This document shows, one piece after another, positions 35,680-45,624 of a DNA stretch of 64,000 nucleotides; position 1 is the first letter of the stretch; every line of letters starts with the position of its first letter. The DNA lies in NCBI RefSeq assembly GCF_000428045.1, contig NZ_ATZE01000026.1:16095-80094 (forward strand). The letters are read 5' to 3'. The position numbers and the translations under genes are program-made. The notes beneath the pieces were generated by a model. It was not told where the DNA came from and did no database searches. It saw nothing but the letters and a program-made list of their open reading frames with translations. This DNA is from Sedimenticola selenatireducens DSM 17993 (GTDB lineage: Bacteria > Pseudomonadota > Gammaproteobacteria > Chromatiales > Chromatiaceae).

Positions 35680-36513
35680 ATGCCAGATAAGGAACTGAAT
35701 CTGCCGCTGCATCCCCATCCCGCACAGGAAGAGATGCCCTTTGCCGTGGTGCAGGGAGCCCCCTGGACCACAATTCCGAAGGACCTCTATATCCCGCCGG
35801 ATGCGCTGGAGGTGTTCCTTGACGCCTTTGAGGGGCCGCTGGATCTGTTGCTCTACCTGATCAAGCGACAGAATCTGGATATTCTGGATATTCCGATTGC
35901 CCAGATCACCTCCCAGTACATGGAGTATGTTGATCTGATGAAAGATATCCGCCTGGAACTGGCGGCGGAATATCTGGTGATGGCGGCCATGCTGGCGGAG
36001 ATCAAATCCCGCATGCTACTGCCCCGGCAGGAAGAGCTGGAAGACGAGGAGGGTGATCCGCGTGCCGAGCTGATCAGGCGATTACAGGAGTACGAACGCT
36101 ACAAGCAGGCGGCCGAGGATATCGATAATCTTCCCCGAATGGGCCGTGACCTGTTTCAGGCAGAAGCCGAGGTGCCGGACCGGATCATTCAGCGGCGGCC
36201 GCCCGATGTGGACCTGCGGGAGATTCTGTTTGCCCTGAAAGAGGTCATGCACCGGGTCGATATGTTCAGTCATCACCATGTACAGATGGAGGCGCTCTCG
36301 GTGCGGGAAAAGATGTCCGGCATCCTGGAGCGTATTAATGCCGAGAGTTTCACTGAGTTCACCCAGCTGTTTGATCCCACTGAAGGCCGCCTCGGGGTGG
36401 TGGTAACCTTTCTGGCGGTATTGGAACTGATCAAGGGGGCCTTGATTGATCTCATTCAGGCAGAAAGCTTTGGTCCCATTCATGTTAAGGCGGTATCCAA
36501 GGCGGAACATTAA
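35680..36513 (+). CDS. scpA: Segregation and condensation protein ScpA
   Basis: A 277-residue kleisin with the family mark FEGPLDLLLYLIKRQNLDILDIPIAQIT (start near residue 50) and a C-terminal winged-helix region. ScpA bridges the SMC heads and, with ScpB, condenses and helps separate the chromosome. About 45 residues come before the kleisin domain. No smc gene is in the window. It is followed at about 93 bases by scpB. Confidence 0.95.
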   Translation: MPDKELNLPLHPHPAQEEMPFAVVQGAPWTTIPKDLYIPPDALEVFLDAFEGPLDLLLYLIKRQNLDILDIPIAQITSQYMEYVDLMKDIRLELAAEYLVMAAMLAEIKSRMLLPRQEELEDEEGDPRAELIRRLQEYERYKQAAEDIDNLPRMGRDLFQAEAEVPDRIIQRRPPDVDLREILFALKEVMHRVDMFSHHHVQMEALSVREKMSGILERINAESFTEFTQLFDPTEGRLGVVVTFLAVLELIKGALIDLIQAESFGPIHVKAVSKAEH

Positions 36514-36606
36514 ACCGGGATGTGATGCGAAGTTGCCTGGCAGCTTGTTATAAAAATTAACCGGGTGCCACACCCGGAGGGTAAAATCGGACGGACCGAA
36601 ATATCA

Positions 36607-37443
36607 ATGATGGATAAACTGACACAGATAGTAGAAGCAGCCTTGCTGGCCGCCGGTGGTCCGTTAACGGTTGAGCGACTGCAGGAGCTGTTCCTGGAGG
36701 ACGAGCGGCCGGAGAAAAAGGATCTGCGTGAGGCAGTAGCCGCGTTGACTGAAGATTATTCCGGACGCGGTATCGAGATCGTTGAGGTGGCTGGTGGGTT
36801 TCGGATCAATGTGCGCGAGGAGTATGCACCCTGGGTGTCCCGCCTATGGGAAGAGCGTGCACCTCGTTACTCCCGGGCGTTGATGGAAACCCTGGCACTG
36901 ATTGCCTATCGGCAGCCGATAACCCGGGGGGAAATTGAAGATATCCGCGGGGTCAGCGTCAGCAGCAACATAGTGAAAACCCTGCTGGAACGTGAGTGGG
37001 TCCGTGTTGTGGGGACACGAGATGTGCCTGGGAAGCCGTCACTCTATGCCACTACGCGGGAGTTCCTGAACTATTTTGGCCTGAAAAGCCTGGACGAGCT
37101 GCCAACTCTTCAGCAGATACGTGATCTGGACTCCATCAACCGGGAGCTGGAACTGGCTGAGCCGGGGAGTGAGATGGCCGGCGAGGCATCGATAGCCAAT
37201 CTGGCGGAGTCTGCTGCATCAGCGTTGGGAGAAACATTCGATGACGAGAGTGCGGATGATGCCGCATTGTCAGTTGATCACCTGGCGGATGTCATCTCAT
37301 TGCATACCGATGCCGCGCCTGTTGAGACAACGGACAAAAAGCCGGACTCGACCATTGATTTGAATGACGAGATCGGCGCTGAATCTGATCCAGGCGATAC
37401 GTTAGAATCGCCTGCTTTGGATGAGAAAAAACATGAAGAATAA
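36607..37443 (+). CDS. scpB: Segregation and condensation protein ScpB
   Basis: Start placed at the ATG pair at 36607 ([17 protein letters not shown]), the usual beginning of the family; a GTG 42 bases upstream is also in frame. Two winged-helix domains occupy residues about 1-165 ([29 protein letters not shown]). A long acidic tail (about 180-278), rich in Asp/Glu/Ser, is lineage-specific and probably disordered. Forms the SMC-ScpAB complex. Its end overlaps rluB. Confidence 0.93.
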   Translation: MMDKLTQIVEAALLAAGGPLTVERLQELFLEDERPEKKDLREAVAALTEDYSGRGIEIVEVAGGFRINVREEYAPWVSRLWEERAPRYSRALMETLALIAYRQPITRGEIEDIRGVSVSSNIVKTLLEREWVRVVGTRDVPGKPSLYATTREFLNYFGLKSLDELPTLQQIRDLDSINRELELAEPGSEMAGEASIANLAESAASALGETFDDESADDAALSVDHLADVISLHTDAAPVETTDKKPDSTIDLNDEIGAESDPGDTLESPALDEKKHEE

Positions 37444-38272
37444 ATCTCAACCTACTGATTCAGGGGAGCGTTTGCAAAAGGTATTGGCCAATGCGGGATT
37501 CGGTTCACGCCGTGAACTCGAACGTCAAATTGAGGCGGGCGAGGTGTCGGTCAACGGTAAGACGGCCAAGCTCGGGGATCGGGTTACGCCTGAAGATACC
37601 ATCTATATCGGCAGGACCAAGGTGGGGGCATGGCGGCTCAAGAAACAAGAGGCCCAGATCATTATCTATAACAAGCCGGAAGGTGAACTGGTGACCCGGG
37701 ATGATCCCGGTGGGCGTCCAACGGTATTTTCCCGTCTTCCGAAATTGGTCGGTAGTCGATGGATTGCAGTTGGACGACTGGATCTGAATACCAGTGGCTT
37801 GATGATCTTCACTACGGATGGCGAACTGGCCAACAAGTTAATGCATCCCTCACAGCAGATTGAGCGGGAGTATGCCGTGCGGGTCAATGGCGAGGTCACC
37901 AGCGAAAAGCTGCAGCAGTTGGTGAATGGCGTGGAACTGGATGATGGATTTGCCCGTTTCGAGGATATCGTCGAATCGGGGGGAGAGGGACGCAATCGCT
38001 GGTTTCACGTGGTGATCATGGAGGGACGCAATCGGGAGGTTCGGCGTTTGTGGGAGTCGGTCGATCTCAAGGTTAACCGCCTGAAAAGAGTACGCTTTGG
38101 CCCCCTGTTTCTGGATAGCAGTCTGGCCGTTGGGCGGCATAGAGAACTGACTGAGCAGGAGTTGAGTGATCTGCTGATGGCTACCAGTGCCGCACCGGAA
38201 CCCGAGCCGAAAAAACGCGGTCGGGGCAGAAAAGGCAAAACCCCGCGGAATAAGACAGCATCCCGGCGATGA
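37433..38272 (+). CDS. rluB: 23S rRNA pseudouridine synthase RluB
   Basis: Start taken as the ATG at 37433 (another lies at 37421); either overlaps the end of scpB. An S4 RNA-binding domain (about 10-60) is followed by the RsuA/RluB catalytic domain with the catalytic Asp in [13 protein letters not shown] and the motif [13 protein letters not shown] basic tail ([10 protein letters not shown] type, about 260-283) follows. It makes the pseudouridine at 23S position 2605 (E. coli numbering). scpA-scpB-rluB is a conserved order. Confidence 0.94.
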   Translation: MKNKSQPTDSGERLQKVLANAGFGSRRELERQIEAGEVSVNGKTAKLGDRVTPEDTIYIGRTKVGAWRLKKQEAQIIIYNKPEGELVTRDDPGGRPTVFSRLPKLVGSRWIAVGRLDLNTSGLMIFTTDGELANKLMHPSQQIEREYAVRVNGEVTSEKLQQLVNGVELDDGFARFEDIVESGGEGRNRWFHVVIMEGRNREVRRLWESVDLKVNRLKRVRFGPLFLDSSLAVGRHRELTEQELSDLLMATSAAPEPEPKKRGRGRKGKTPRNKTASRR

Positions 38273-38934
38273 GTGCCGGCGTCGCTTCCCCCGAATGCCA
38301 ATTCAACCAAGTCTACCGTAGCCTGCTGGATCACTACGGTCCACAGCACTGGTGGCCGGGCGATACGGCGTTTGAGGTGATGGTTGGCGCGATCCTGACC
38401 CAGAATACCGCCTGGCGCAATGTGGAGGCAGCGATCAATAACCTGAAGCGTGCAGACCTGCTCGCTGCCGACGGGATAATCAACTGTCCTGATGCCGAAT
38501 TGGCACAACTGCTGCGACCGGCCGGTTATTTCAACATCAAGACCACGCGCCTGAAAAATCTCTGCATGCTACTGCATAACGCCGGTTTTAAGCGGCTTCA
38601 GGAGATGCCCACCAGAGAATTGCGGCAACAACTGCTGGCGGTGAACGGTGTAGGGCTGGAAACCGCGGACGCGATTCTGCTCTATGCCTTTCAACGACCG
38701 GTATTCGTAATTGATGCCTATACCCGGCGAATATTTTCAAGATTTGGACTAGTGTCCGGTAATGAAGACTATGAAGCGCTGAGAGCCCGGTTTGAGGGAG
38801 CACTTGATGCATCTGCAGCAATTTATAATGAATATCATGCCTTGATCGTGCAGCATGCAAAGCAGGCTTGCCGAGTTAAACCGGAGTGCGACCGCTGCAT
38901 TCTATGCCCGGACTGTGAATACGTAACTAAATAG
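38269..38934 (+). CDS. Endonuclease III-family DNA glycosylase (MagIII-like)
   Basis: A 221-residue HhH-GPD glycosylase. The helix-hairpin-helix is [17 protein letters not shown] and the catalytic Asp is in [10 protein letters not shown]. The Lys that gives endonuclease III its lyase activity (GVGRKT) is Glu here, so it should be a monofunctional glycosylase, like the 3-methyladenine enzyme MagIII. Four C-terminal cysteines ([16 protein letters not shown]) can bind a [4Fe-4S] cluster, which MagIII of Helicobacter lacks. The start overlaps the rluB stop (ATGA). Substrate is inferred, not seen. Confidence 0.85.
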   Translation: MSAGVASPECQFNQVYRSLLDHYGPQHWWPGDTAFEVMVGAILTQNTAWRNVEAAINNLKRADLLAADGIINCPDAELAQLLRPAGYFNIKTTRLKNLCMLLHNAGFKRLQEMPTRELRQQLLAVNGVGLETADAILLYAFQRPVFVIDAYTRRIFSRFGLVSGNEDYEALRARFEGALDASAAIYNEYHALIVQHAKQACRVKPECDRCILCPDCEYVTK

Positions 38935-39025
38935 TATGAGTATCCTATAAAAAAACAAAAAAAATTTCGCCTAACCCCGGGGCCGATGCTAGAATTATTT
39001 TTTTTGGACAACGATGGAAACGCGC

Positions 39026-40282
39026 ATGGCATACGATAAGATTAAAGTTCCGGCCGACGGCGACAAAATTACCGTTAATCCCGATTTCTCCCTCAGTGTT
39101 CCCAATCGCCCAATCATTCCCTATATAGAAGGCGATGGTATCGGTATCGACATCACCCCGGTGATGATTAAGGTGATCGATGCTGCGGTAGATAAGGCAT
39201 ATGGTGGCGAGCGCAGTATTGCCTGGATGGAGATCTTTGCCGGTGAAAAGGCCAACAATCTTTATGGTGGCGATACCTGGCTGCCGGAAGAGACCTATGA
39301 GGCTGTCAAGGAGTTCACCGTGTCCATCAAAGGACCACTGACCACACCGGTTGGCGGTGGCATGCGATCACTGAATGTGGCGTTGCGTCAGGTGCTGGAT
39401 CTGTTTGTCTGTCTGCGTCCTGTCCGCTACTACGAAGGGACTCCTAGTCCGCTGAAGCGTCCCGACCTGACGGATATGGTGATCTTCCGGGAGAACTCGG
39501 AAGATATCTATGCCGGAATCGAGTGGGAAGAAGGCACCGATGATGTCAAGAAAGTGATCGATTTCCTGCAGGGTCAAATGGGCGTCACCAAGATCCGCTT
39601 CCCGGAATGCTCCGGTATCGGTATCAAGCCGGTTTCACGTGATGGCACCCGTCGCCTGGTCCGCAAAGCGTTGCAGTATGCCATCGACAACGATCGTAGC
39701 TCGGTTACCCTGGTGCACAAGGGTAATATCATGAAGTTTACCGAAGGCGCCTTTAAAAACTGGGGTTATGAAATTGCCAAGGAGGAGTTCGGCGCAGTCG
39801 AAATCGATGGAGGCCCCTGGTGCAGCTTCAAGAATCCCAAGACCGGTAATGAGATCATCGTCAAGGACTCGATCGCGGATGCCTTCCTGCAGCAGATCCT
39901 GCTGCGTCCTGCCGAGTATGATGTGATTGCGACCTTGAACCTGAACGGTGACTACATCTCTGATGCGCTGGCGGCCCAGGTGGGCGGTATCGGTATTGCA
40001 CCGGGCGCCAACCTGTCCGACACCGTGGCCATGTTCGAGGCAACCCATGGCACCGCGCCAAAATATGCGGGCCTGGACAAGGTGAATCCCGGATCACTGA
40101 TCCTCTCTGCCGAGATGATGTTGCGGCATATGGGTTGGGTCGAGGCGGCGGACCTGGTGGTCAAGGCGATGTCCGGAGCGATCAAGGCAAAAACCGTGAC
40201 CTATGATTTCGAGCGTCTGATGGAGGGTTCCACCCTGCTAAGTTGCTCGGCATTCGGTGACGCGATGATCGCGAATATGTAA
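39026..40282 (+). CDS. icd: NADP-dependent isocitrate dehydrogenase
   Basis: The ATG at 39026 gives [15 protein letters not shown], matching the usual start of the family; an in-frame ATG is 12 bases earlier. The 418-residue product has the phosphorylatable Ser region [17 protein letters not shown] and the metal-binding [10 protein letters not shown], followed by [20 protein letters not shown] and a C-terminal cofactor-loop region. It oxidises isocitrate to 2-oxoglutarate in the TCA cycle. The A/T-rich leader holds a TAGAAT -10-like box near 38990. A strong terminator follows. Confidence 0.96.
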   Translation: MAYDKIKVPADGDKITVNPDFSLSVPNRPIIPYIEGDGIGIDITPVMIKVIDAAVDKAYGGERSIAWMEIFAGEKANNLYGGDTWLPEETYEAVKEFTVSIKGPLTTPVGGGMRSLNVALRQVLDLFVCLRPVRYYEGTPSPLKRPDLTDMVIFRENSEDIYAGIEWEEGTDDVKKVIDFLQGQMGVTKIRFPECSGIGIKPVSRDGTRRLVRKALQYAIDNDRSSVTLVHKGNIMKFTEGAFKNWGYEIAKEEFGAVEIDGGPWCSFKNPKTGNEIIVKDSIADAFLQQILLRPAEYDVIATLNLNGDYISDALAAQVGGIGIAPGANLSDTVAMFEATHGTAPKYAGLDKVNPGSLILSAEMMLRHMGWVEAADLVVKAMSGAIKAKTVTYDFERLMEGSTLLSCSAFGDAMIANM

Positions 40283-40300
40283 CTTGTCGTTTTTGTGTTA

Positions 40301-40337
40301 AAAAAAGCCCGTGGCGAATAACGTCACGGGCTTTTTT
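40301..40337 (+). terminator. Rho-independent terminator after icd
   Basis: The stem AAAAAAGCCCGTG(GCG) / (CGT)CACGGGCTTTTTT is A-rich on the 5' arm and T-rich on the 3' arm; it could act in both directions and so also end the cspD transcript. Confidence 0.9.
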
Positions 40338-40369
40338 GTTTCTTTCAATTTGCTGGCCTGAAGGGCAGG

Positions 40370-40470
40370 GCCTAACACCAGCACCACCAACGAGCGGGTG
40401 TCTGGTAAAGCGGCGCCCTTAGACCATCTGCACCACCTACCACCTGGATGAGTACAGGTGATGCAGCGTG
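40370..40470. other. Hairpin-rich intergenic stretch between icd and cspD
   Basis: About 100 bases with stem-forming pieces, e.g. CACCTG-N8-CAGGTG (40441-40460) and an imperfect GGTGTCTGGT / ACCATCTGCACC pair. No gene. It may be a terminator or repetitive palindrome for the 3' end of cspD. Confidence 0.4.
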
Positions 40471-40483
40471 TTATGAAAGCTTG

Positions 40484-40696
40484 TCAGGCTTCAGCAATAG
40501 ACTGCAGATTGGCAGCGTGCAGGCCCTTGGGACCCTCTTCAAGTTCGAACTGAACTTTCTGGCCCTCTTTGAGTGTTTTATAGCCATCCATACTGATGGC
40601 TGAAAAGTGAATGAAGATGTCCTGCTCGCCTTGATCAGGCGTTACAAACCCATAACCTTTTGCGTTGTTGAACCATTTAACAGTGCCAGTTGCCAT
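40484..40696 (-). CDS. cspD: Cold-shock domain protein, CspD-like
   Basis: A 70-residue CSD protein with both RNA-binding motifs (KGYGFVTP and DIFIHFSAI). Divergent placement next to clpS-clpA is the usual position of cspD, the starvation-induced replication inhibitor; CspA-type RNA chaperones cannot be excluded by sequence alone. The ribosome site GGAGGAG lies within a GTACT / AGTAC inverted repeat (40702-40715), so it may be held in a small hairpin. Confidence 0.88.
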   Translation of the reverse strand: MATGTVKWFNNAKGYGFVTPDQGEQDIFIHFSAISMDGYKTLKEGQKVQFELEEGPKGLHAANLQSIAEA

Positions 40697-41061
40697 GACG
40701 CGTACTCCTCCAGTACTCCAAGTACAGACTTAATTCATCACTGCATAGGTGGCAGGGCTGTTGTTATTGAATTAATGCCCGTTGAATTATGCAGATCACG
40801 AATACAAAGCGGGTAGAAAATCCCACGGCGATCATAAATTAAATTTCTACCCCCCTCAATCTAATTAGTATAGCGATTCGGAACGGTTGGTCAAATATTA
40901 GACATTTCACGGCATAATAACAGGGTAGTTGAGATGGATTAATTTGTCTTGAAATAGGGGATAATCGGAGTCTGGGCAAGGATGATGAAGGGAATGAAAA
41001 TTCCCTCTCTTGCTAACGCCCGGGATGTTTACGGAAAGTTTATTTTTACTAGAATTAGGCT
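40697..41061. other. Divergent control region, cspD / clpS (365 bases, no gene)
   Basis: A/T-rich in its middle; no open frame of note. Holds the cspD leader and the clpS promoter. Several A/T-rich possible -10 boxes (e.g. CATAATAA near 40913) are visible without a matching -35. Confidence 0.6.
41028..41055 (+). promoter_or_regulatory. clpS promoter
   Basis: -35 TTTACG (41028-41033), 16 bases, -10 TAGAAT (41050-41055). The predicted start falls on or next to the clpS ATG at 41062, which would give a leaderless message. Confidence 0.5.
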
Positions 41062-41382
41062 ATGACGGATAAAACCAATCCATATGATGATGGCGGCCTG
41101 GCGGTTGAGACTTCCAAACCGAAGCTCAAGCGGCCGCCTATGTTTAAGGTCCTGTTATTGAATGATGACTACACACCGATGGAATTTGTGGTTCTGGTGC
41201 TGGAGTCTTTTTTCAAAATGGACCGTGAAAAAGCTACCCAGATCATGCTGAATGTACATACACGTGGCGTTGGCGTTTGTGGGGTCTACACTAAGGATGT
41301 GGCGGAGACAAAAGTGGCCCAGGTTAACGAGTTTTCCCGAAGTCACCAACACCCGCTACTCTGTGCGCTGGAGGAAGCCTGA
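41062..41382 (+). CDS. clpS: ClpA adaptor ClpS
   Basis: A 106-residue adaptor with the N-degron-binding motif [13 protein letters not shown] and the conserved [16 protein letters not shown] and [10 protein letters not shown] segments. It delivers proteins with Leu, Phe, Trp or Tyr at the N-terminus to ClpAP. The 106-residue length equals E. coli ClpS. No Shine-Dalgarno is seen and a promoter lies just upstream. clpA follows after 92 bases. Confidence 0.96.
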   Translation: MTDKTNPYDDGGLAVETSKPKLKRPPMFKVLLLNDDYTPMEFVVLVLESFFKMDREKATQIMLNVHTRGVGVCGVYTKDVAETKVAQVNEFSRSHQHPLLCALEEA

Positions 41383-41474
41383 TGCCCTGTGTTCGAACTG
41401 TCGGATCGGTAAGTAGTCAATAGGTTGTAGCACCCATTTCAGTCACTCTTGTTACCAGGAAGCCAAGGTCAGCC

Positions 41475-43733
41475 ATGTTAAGTAAAGAGCTAGAATTCAC
41501 CCTGAACCAGGCCTTCATGGAGGCGAGGGACAGGCATCACGAATATATGACGGTAGAGCATCTGCTGTTGGCCTTGTTGGATAACCCGACCGCCGTGAAT
41601 GTCCTGCGTGCGTGCGGTGCGGACACTGAGGTATTGCGACGCGATATTGACCAGTTCATTGAGGAGACCACTCCGCTGTTGCCGGATGATACGGAACATG
41701 AGACTCAGCCGACCCTCGGCTTTCAACGGGTGCTTCAGCGCGCCGTCTACCATGTCCAGTCTTCTGGCCGGGATGAGGTGACCGGCGCCAATGTCCTGGT
41801 CGCCATTTTCAGTGAGCAGGAGTCACAGGCGGTTTTCTTTCTGCATCAGCAGGATATAGCGCGCCTTGATGTGGTTAACTATATCTCCCACGGTATCTCC
41901 AAGGTGCATGGGGAGTCTGAGCAGCGGGATGAAATCAGTCGGAGCAGTGAAGAGATTGAAGTGGATTCACCTTCCTCCAATCCACTGGATAACTTTTCCA
42001 CCAATCTGAACGAGCAGGCACGGCAGGGCAAGATTGACCCATTGATTGGTCGTGGCCATGAGATCGAGCGCACCGTTCAGATTCTTTGCCGGCGCAGGAA
42101 AAACAATCCACTGCTGGTGGGTGAGGCCGGTGTCGGTAAAACGGCTATTGCCGAAGGACTGGCGAAGAAGATTGTTGACAAGGAGGTGCCGGAGATCCTG
42201 GCAAAATGCACCATCTACTCCCTTGATCTGGGCAGTCTGGTTGCAGGCACCAAGTATCGTGGAGACTTCGAAAAGCGACTTAAGGCGGTTTTGGCACAGC
42301 TCAAGAAGGAGCCGGATACCATACTCTTTATCGATGAAATCCATACGGTTATTGGTGCCGGTGCGGCATCCGGCGGGGTCATGGATGCCTCAAATCTGAT
42401 CAAGCCGGTACTGGCTTCGGGTGAGCTTCGTTGCATTGGTTCGACAACTTATCAGGAGTTTCGCGGCATCTTTGAGAAAGACCGGGCACTGGCCCGCCGC
42501 TTCCAGAAGATCGATGTAGAGGAGCCATCCGTTGAAGAGACCATTGAAATCCTGAGGGGATTAAAGAGCCGATTCGAGGAGCATCATCACGTCAGCTACT
42601 CCAATGAGGCCTTGCGGACGGCTGCGGAGCTTGCGGAGCGTTATATCAATGACCGACATCTTCCGGATAAGGCGATTGATGTGATTGACGAGGCAGGCGC
42701 CAGTGTACAGTTACAGGATGCCGGCAATCGTAAACAGTCCATCGAGGTGGAGGACATCGAGAATATTGTCGCCAAAATGGCGCGCATACCGCCAAAGAGT
42801 GTCTCGGTGTCTGACGTCGAGGCGCTGAAAAACCTGGATCGTGATCTCAAGATGGTGGTGTATGGCCAGGACGAGGCGATTTCTACCCTGACCGCGGCCA
42901 TTCGTATGAGCCGTTCGGGGCTTGGAACTGAACAAAAACCGGTGGGGTCTTTCCTGTTTGCCGGACCGACCGGCGTGGGTAAAACCGAGGTTACCCGACA
43001 ACTGGCGCGAATTCTGGGTATTGAGCTGATTCGCTTCGATATGTCCGAGTACATGGAGCGGCACACGGTTTCCCGTCTGATCGGCGCACCTCCCGGGTAT
43101 GTCGGTTTTGATCAGGGAGGGCTGTTGACCGAGGAGATTAGTAAACATCCGCATTCCGTGCTGTTGCTGGATGAGGTCGAGAAGGCACATCCGGATGTAT
43201 TTAATCTGCTTCTGCAGGTGATGGACCACGGCACACTCACCGACAACAACGGTCGCAAGGCTGACTTCAGGAATGTGGTTATTGTTATGACCACGAATGC
43301 CGGCGCCGGTGAGATGGCCAGGGCTTCAATCGGCTTTACCTCCCAGGATCACACCAGTGATGGTATGGAGTCGATCAAGAAAATGTTCTCACCCGAATTC
43401 CGCAACCGGCTGGACGCAATCATCCAGTTCAAGTCATTGCCGCTGGACGTGATCAGCAATGTGGTGGACAAGTTTATCTTCGAGCTCGAAGGTCAACTGG
43501 AAGAGAAGCATGTGACTCTGACGCTGGATGATGAGGCCAAGGCCTGGCTGGCAACACACGGCTATGATTCAACCATGGGTGCCCGCCCGATGGCGCGCCT
43601 GATCCAGGAGAAGATCAAGAAGCCAATGGCAGAAGAGCTGCTGTTTGGCTCCTTGTCGGAAGGCGGTCACATCAGAGTGACGGTAGTCGAAGGAGAGCTT
43701 ACGCTGGAGATGGAGGGCTGCGCCATACATTGA
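41475..43733 (+). CDS. clpA: ATP-dependent protease ATPase subunit ClpA
   Basis: A 752-residue AAA+ unfoldase: N-terminal Clp-repeat domain (1-145), a first AAA module with [15 protein letters not shown] and DEIH box LFIDEIHTV, a second with [15 protein letters not shown] and LLDEVEKAH, and the D2-small domain. Together with ClpP (not in window) it degrades substrates handed over by ClpS. Followed by infA in the opposite direction, the usual neighbourhood. Confidence 0.97.
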   Translation: MLSKELEFTLNQAFMEARDRHHEYMTVEHLLLALLDNPTAVNVLRACGADTEVLRRDIDQFIEETTPLLPDDTEHETQPTLGFQRVLQRAVYHVQSSGRDEVTGANVLVAIFSEQESQAVFFLHQQDIARLDVVNYISHGISKVHGESEQRDEISRSSEEIEVDSPSSNPLDNFSTNLNEQARQGKIDPLIGRGHEIERTVQILCRRRKNNPLLVGEAGVGKTAIAEGLAKKIVDKEVPEILAKCTIYSLDLGSLVAGTKYRGDFEKRLKAVLAQLKKEPDTILFIDEIHTVIGAGAASGGVMDASNLIKPVLASGELRCIGSTTYQEFRGIFEKDRALARRFQKIDVEEPSVEETIEILRGLKSRFEEHHHVSYSNEALRTAAELAERYINDRHLPDKAIDVIDEAGASVQLQDAGNRKQSIEVEDIENIVAKMARIPPKSVSVSDVEALKNLDRDLKMVVYGQDEAISTLTAAIRMSRSGLGTEQKPVGSFLFAGPTGVGKTEVTRQLARILGIELIRFDMSEYMERHTVSRLIGAPPGYVGFDQGGLLTEEISKHPHSVLLLDEVEKAHPDVFNLLLQVMDHGTLTDNNGRKADFRNVVIVMTTNAGAGEMARASIGFTSQDHTSDGMESIKKMFSPEFRNRLDAIIQFKSLPLDVISNVVDKFIFELEGQLEEKHVTLTLDDEAKAWLATHGYDSTMGARPMARLIQEKIKKPMAEELLFGSLSEGGHIRVTVVEGELTLEMEGCAIH

Positions 43734-43755
43734 CCCAGCGCATCGAACATTTCGG

Positions 43756-43974
43756 TTAGCGCGCGCGGTAGGTGATGCGGCCTTTGCTCAAATCGTAAGG
43801 GGTCAACTGAACAGTGACAGTGTCTCCGGTGAGAATGCGGATATAGTGTTTACGCATCTTGCCGGAGATATGGGCTGTAACGACATGGCCGTTTTCCAGC
43901 TCAACGCGGAACATGGTGTTGGGGAGGGTCTCAATGACCGTGCCGTCCATCTCAATAAAATCTTCTTTTGCCAT
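43756..43974 (-). CDS. infA: Translation initiation factor IF-1
   Basis: A 72-residue S1/OB-fold factor, starting [19 protein letters not shown] and ending GRITYRAR, as in E. coli. It blocks the ribosomal A site during initiation. Convergent with clpA and downstream of bpt, with its own 154-base leader region. Confidence 0.97.
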   Translation of the reverse strand: MAKEDFIEMDGTVIETLPNTMFRVELENGHVVTAHISGKMRKHYIRILTGDTVTVQLTPYDLSKGRITYRAR

Positions 43975-44128
43975 TCGGTTTCCTGGTTACCCTGAGTTGC
44001 TGGCGGCGGATTATAGCACATTGCCAGCCGAAATAAGCGGGCAATTATGAGTGAAAATCAGTATAAGGCAAGTGATTTGTTCATATTTTTACTTGTCTAC
44101 TCATGCAATATACGGTGCTTCTTTCACT

Positions 44129-44860
44129 TTATTTACGCTTCGAAACCCTGACCCACTCATCATCAATGAACACCTCGTGGGGAAGGTATTGACTCTTGTA
44201 TGACATTTTCCGGCAATCCGGTACCCAATAGCCGAGATAAAGCCAGGGGAGTCGGCGTCTTTTACACTCCTGTATCTGCCAAAGCAGGCAGAAAACGCCC
44301 GGGCTGTGCCGTTCAAGCTCCGGATCAAAAAAGGTATAGACGGCAGATAGACCGTTCTGAAGTATATCGGTGACCGCGACGGCGATCAGTTTTGTGTCCT
44401 GGTAGAATGCGAAGCTGCTGCTGAGAGCCCAATTACTGGATATGAACTGCTGATAACCCTCCTCGGTTGTGGCCGCCATCTCGCCATCGGGGTGGCGGGA
44501 CCGCATGTAGCGTTGAAACAGCTCGAAATGGGCGGGGTCAAATTCAGCCGGTTGTTCGGTTACCTGGTAAGCCGTCTGCTGTCTGTTCCAGATGCGCCGT
44601 TGAAAGCGGCGCGGTCTGAACTCCTCCACCGGTATGCGTAGCGGAATACACTGTTTACAGTCACGACAATCCGGGCGATAGATCATGTCTCCACTGCGTC
44701 GGAATCCCTGGTCGATCAGCGCTTCGTAGAGCGGCATCGATTTAGCCCGGTACGGGTCGACAAACAGACTCCTTGCCTGTCTTTCGTCGAGGTAGGCGCA
44801 GTCATGTTCCGGTGTCTGGTAGAGCTGTACCATTCTTGAACGTCTGGTTTCACGATTCAT
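44129..44860 (-). CDS. bpt: Aspartate/glutamate leucyltransferase (bacterial Ate1)
   Basis: A 243-residue Bpt enzyme; the N-terminal Cys-rich region (CAYL, then CRDCKQC) and the C-terminal GNAT-like fold (FDPELERHSPGVFCLLWQI) are typical. It adds Leu to proteins that begin with Asp or Glu, producing ClpS substrates. The start overlaps the aat stop by 11 bases. Together with Aat, ClpS and ClpA the whole leucine N-degron route is encoded within 5 kb. Confidence 0.95.
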   Translation of the reverse strand: MNRETRRSRMVQLYQTPEHDCAYLDERQARSLFVDPYRAKSMPLYEALIDQGFRRSGDMIYRPDCRDCKQCIPLRIPVEEFRPRRFQRRIWNRQQTAYQVTEQPAEFDPAHFELFQRYMRSRHPDGEMAATTEEGYQQFISSNWALSSSFAFYQDTKLIAVAVTDILQNGLSAVYTFFDPELERHSPGVFCLLWQIQECKRRRLPWLYLGYWVPDCRKMSYKSQYLPHEVFIDDEWVRVSKRK

Positions 44861-45554
44861 CTATACCCTCGGTCCAACTCCCGATAAATCCTGGTTGATT
44901 GCAGAAGCGCTGCAGAAGATCGCAGAAGTGTCTGCGCTCAATCTCCTCGGCTCCCAGAGAAATCAGATGTGAGGTGTAGACCTGGCAATCAATCAGCCCG
45001 AACTCTTTGTCAGCCAGGCTATGGGCCAAATGTACCAGGGCAATTTTAGACGCATCGCGTTCCAGACTGAACATCGATTCACCAAAGAACACCCGGCCGA
45101 TGGCGATTCCATAGAGCCCGCCGACCAACCGGTTATTTTCCCTGATCTCCGCAGAGTGGGCGAATCCCAGTTGGTGAAGTTGGATATATGCCTGTTTCAT
45201 TTCCTCGGTAATCCAGGTCTCCTCCCGGCCGGGTTGCGGCATGGCACAGGCGTTGATCACCTCGCTAAATGCAGTGTCAAAGGTGAACTGGTAGTTGCGG
45301 TTGCGTAAGGTTTTCGCCAGACTCCGGGAGATCTTGATGCTCTCCGGAAAGAGCACTGTTCTGGGATCAGGCGCCCACCAGAGTATCGGTTGTTCAGATG
45401 AATACCAGGGGAAGATGCCGTGCCGGTAGGCATTCAGCAGGCGGGTGGGTGAAAGGTCACCGCCCACCGCCAGAAGGCCGTCCGGTTCCTGTTCTGCATT
45501 TTCTACCGGTGGAAAGTGCTCTTCCGGATTGTCTGGATCAAGCAATGAAATCAT
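44850..45554 (-). CDS. aat: Leucyl/phenylalanyl-tRNA-protein transferase
   Basis: A 234-residue Aat with the conserved [26 protein letters not shown]-type start (here [10 protein letters not shown]) and [13 protein letters not shown]. It attaches Leu or Phe to N-terminal Lys/Arg (and Met), creating degrons for ClpS. Overlaps bpt, so the two are one unit; divergent from the PilZ gene. Confidence 0.96.
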   Translation of the reverse strand: [234 protein letters not shown]

Positions 45555-45624
45555 AATTACCAGCGCTTGCCTTTTTGATGAATCTCTGCGATATGAACAT
45601 TATAGGTATCTTGAAATAAATTCC

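Noticed and set aside
40375..40445. tRNA-like sequence on the minus strand (GGTCTAAGGGCGCC)
   Set aside because: It resembles an A-box, but there is no T arm GGTTCRA, no proper anticodon stem and no acceptor stem.
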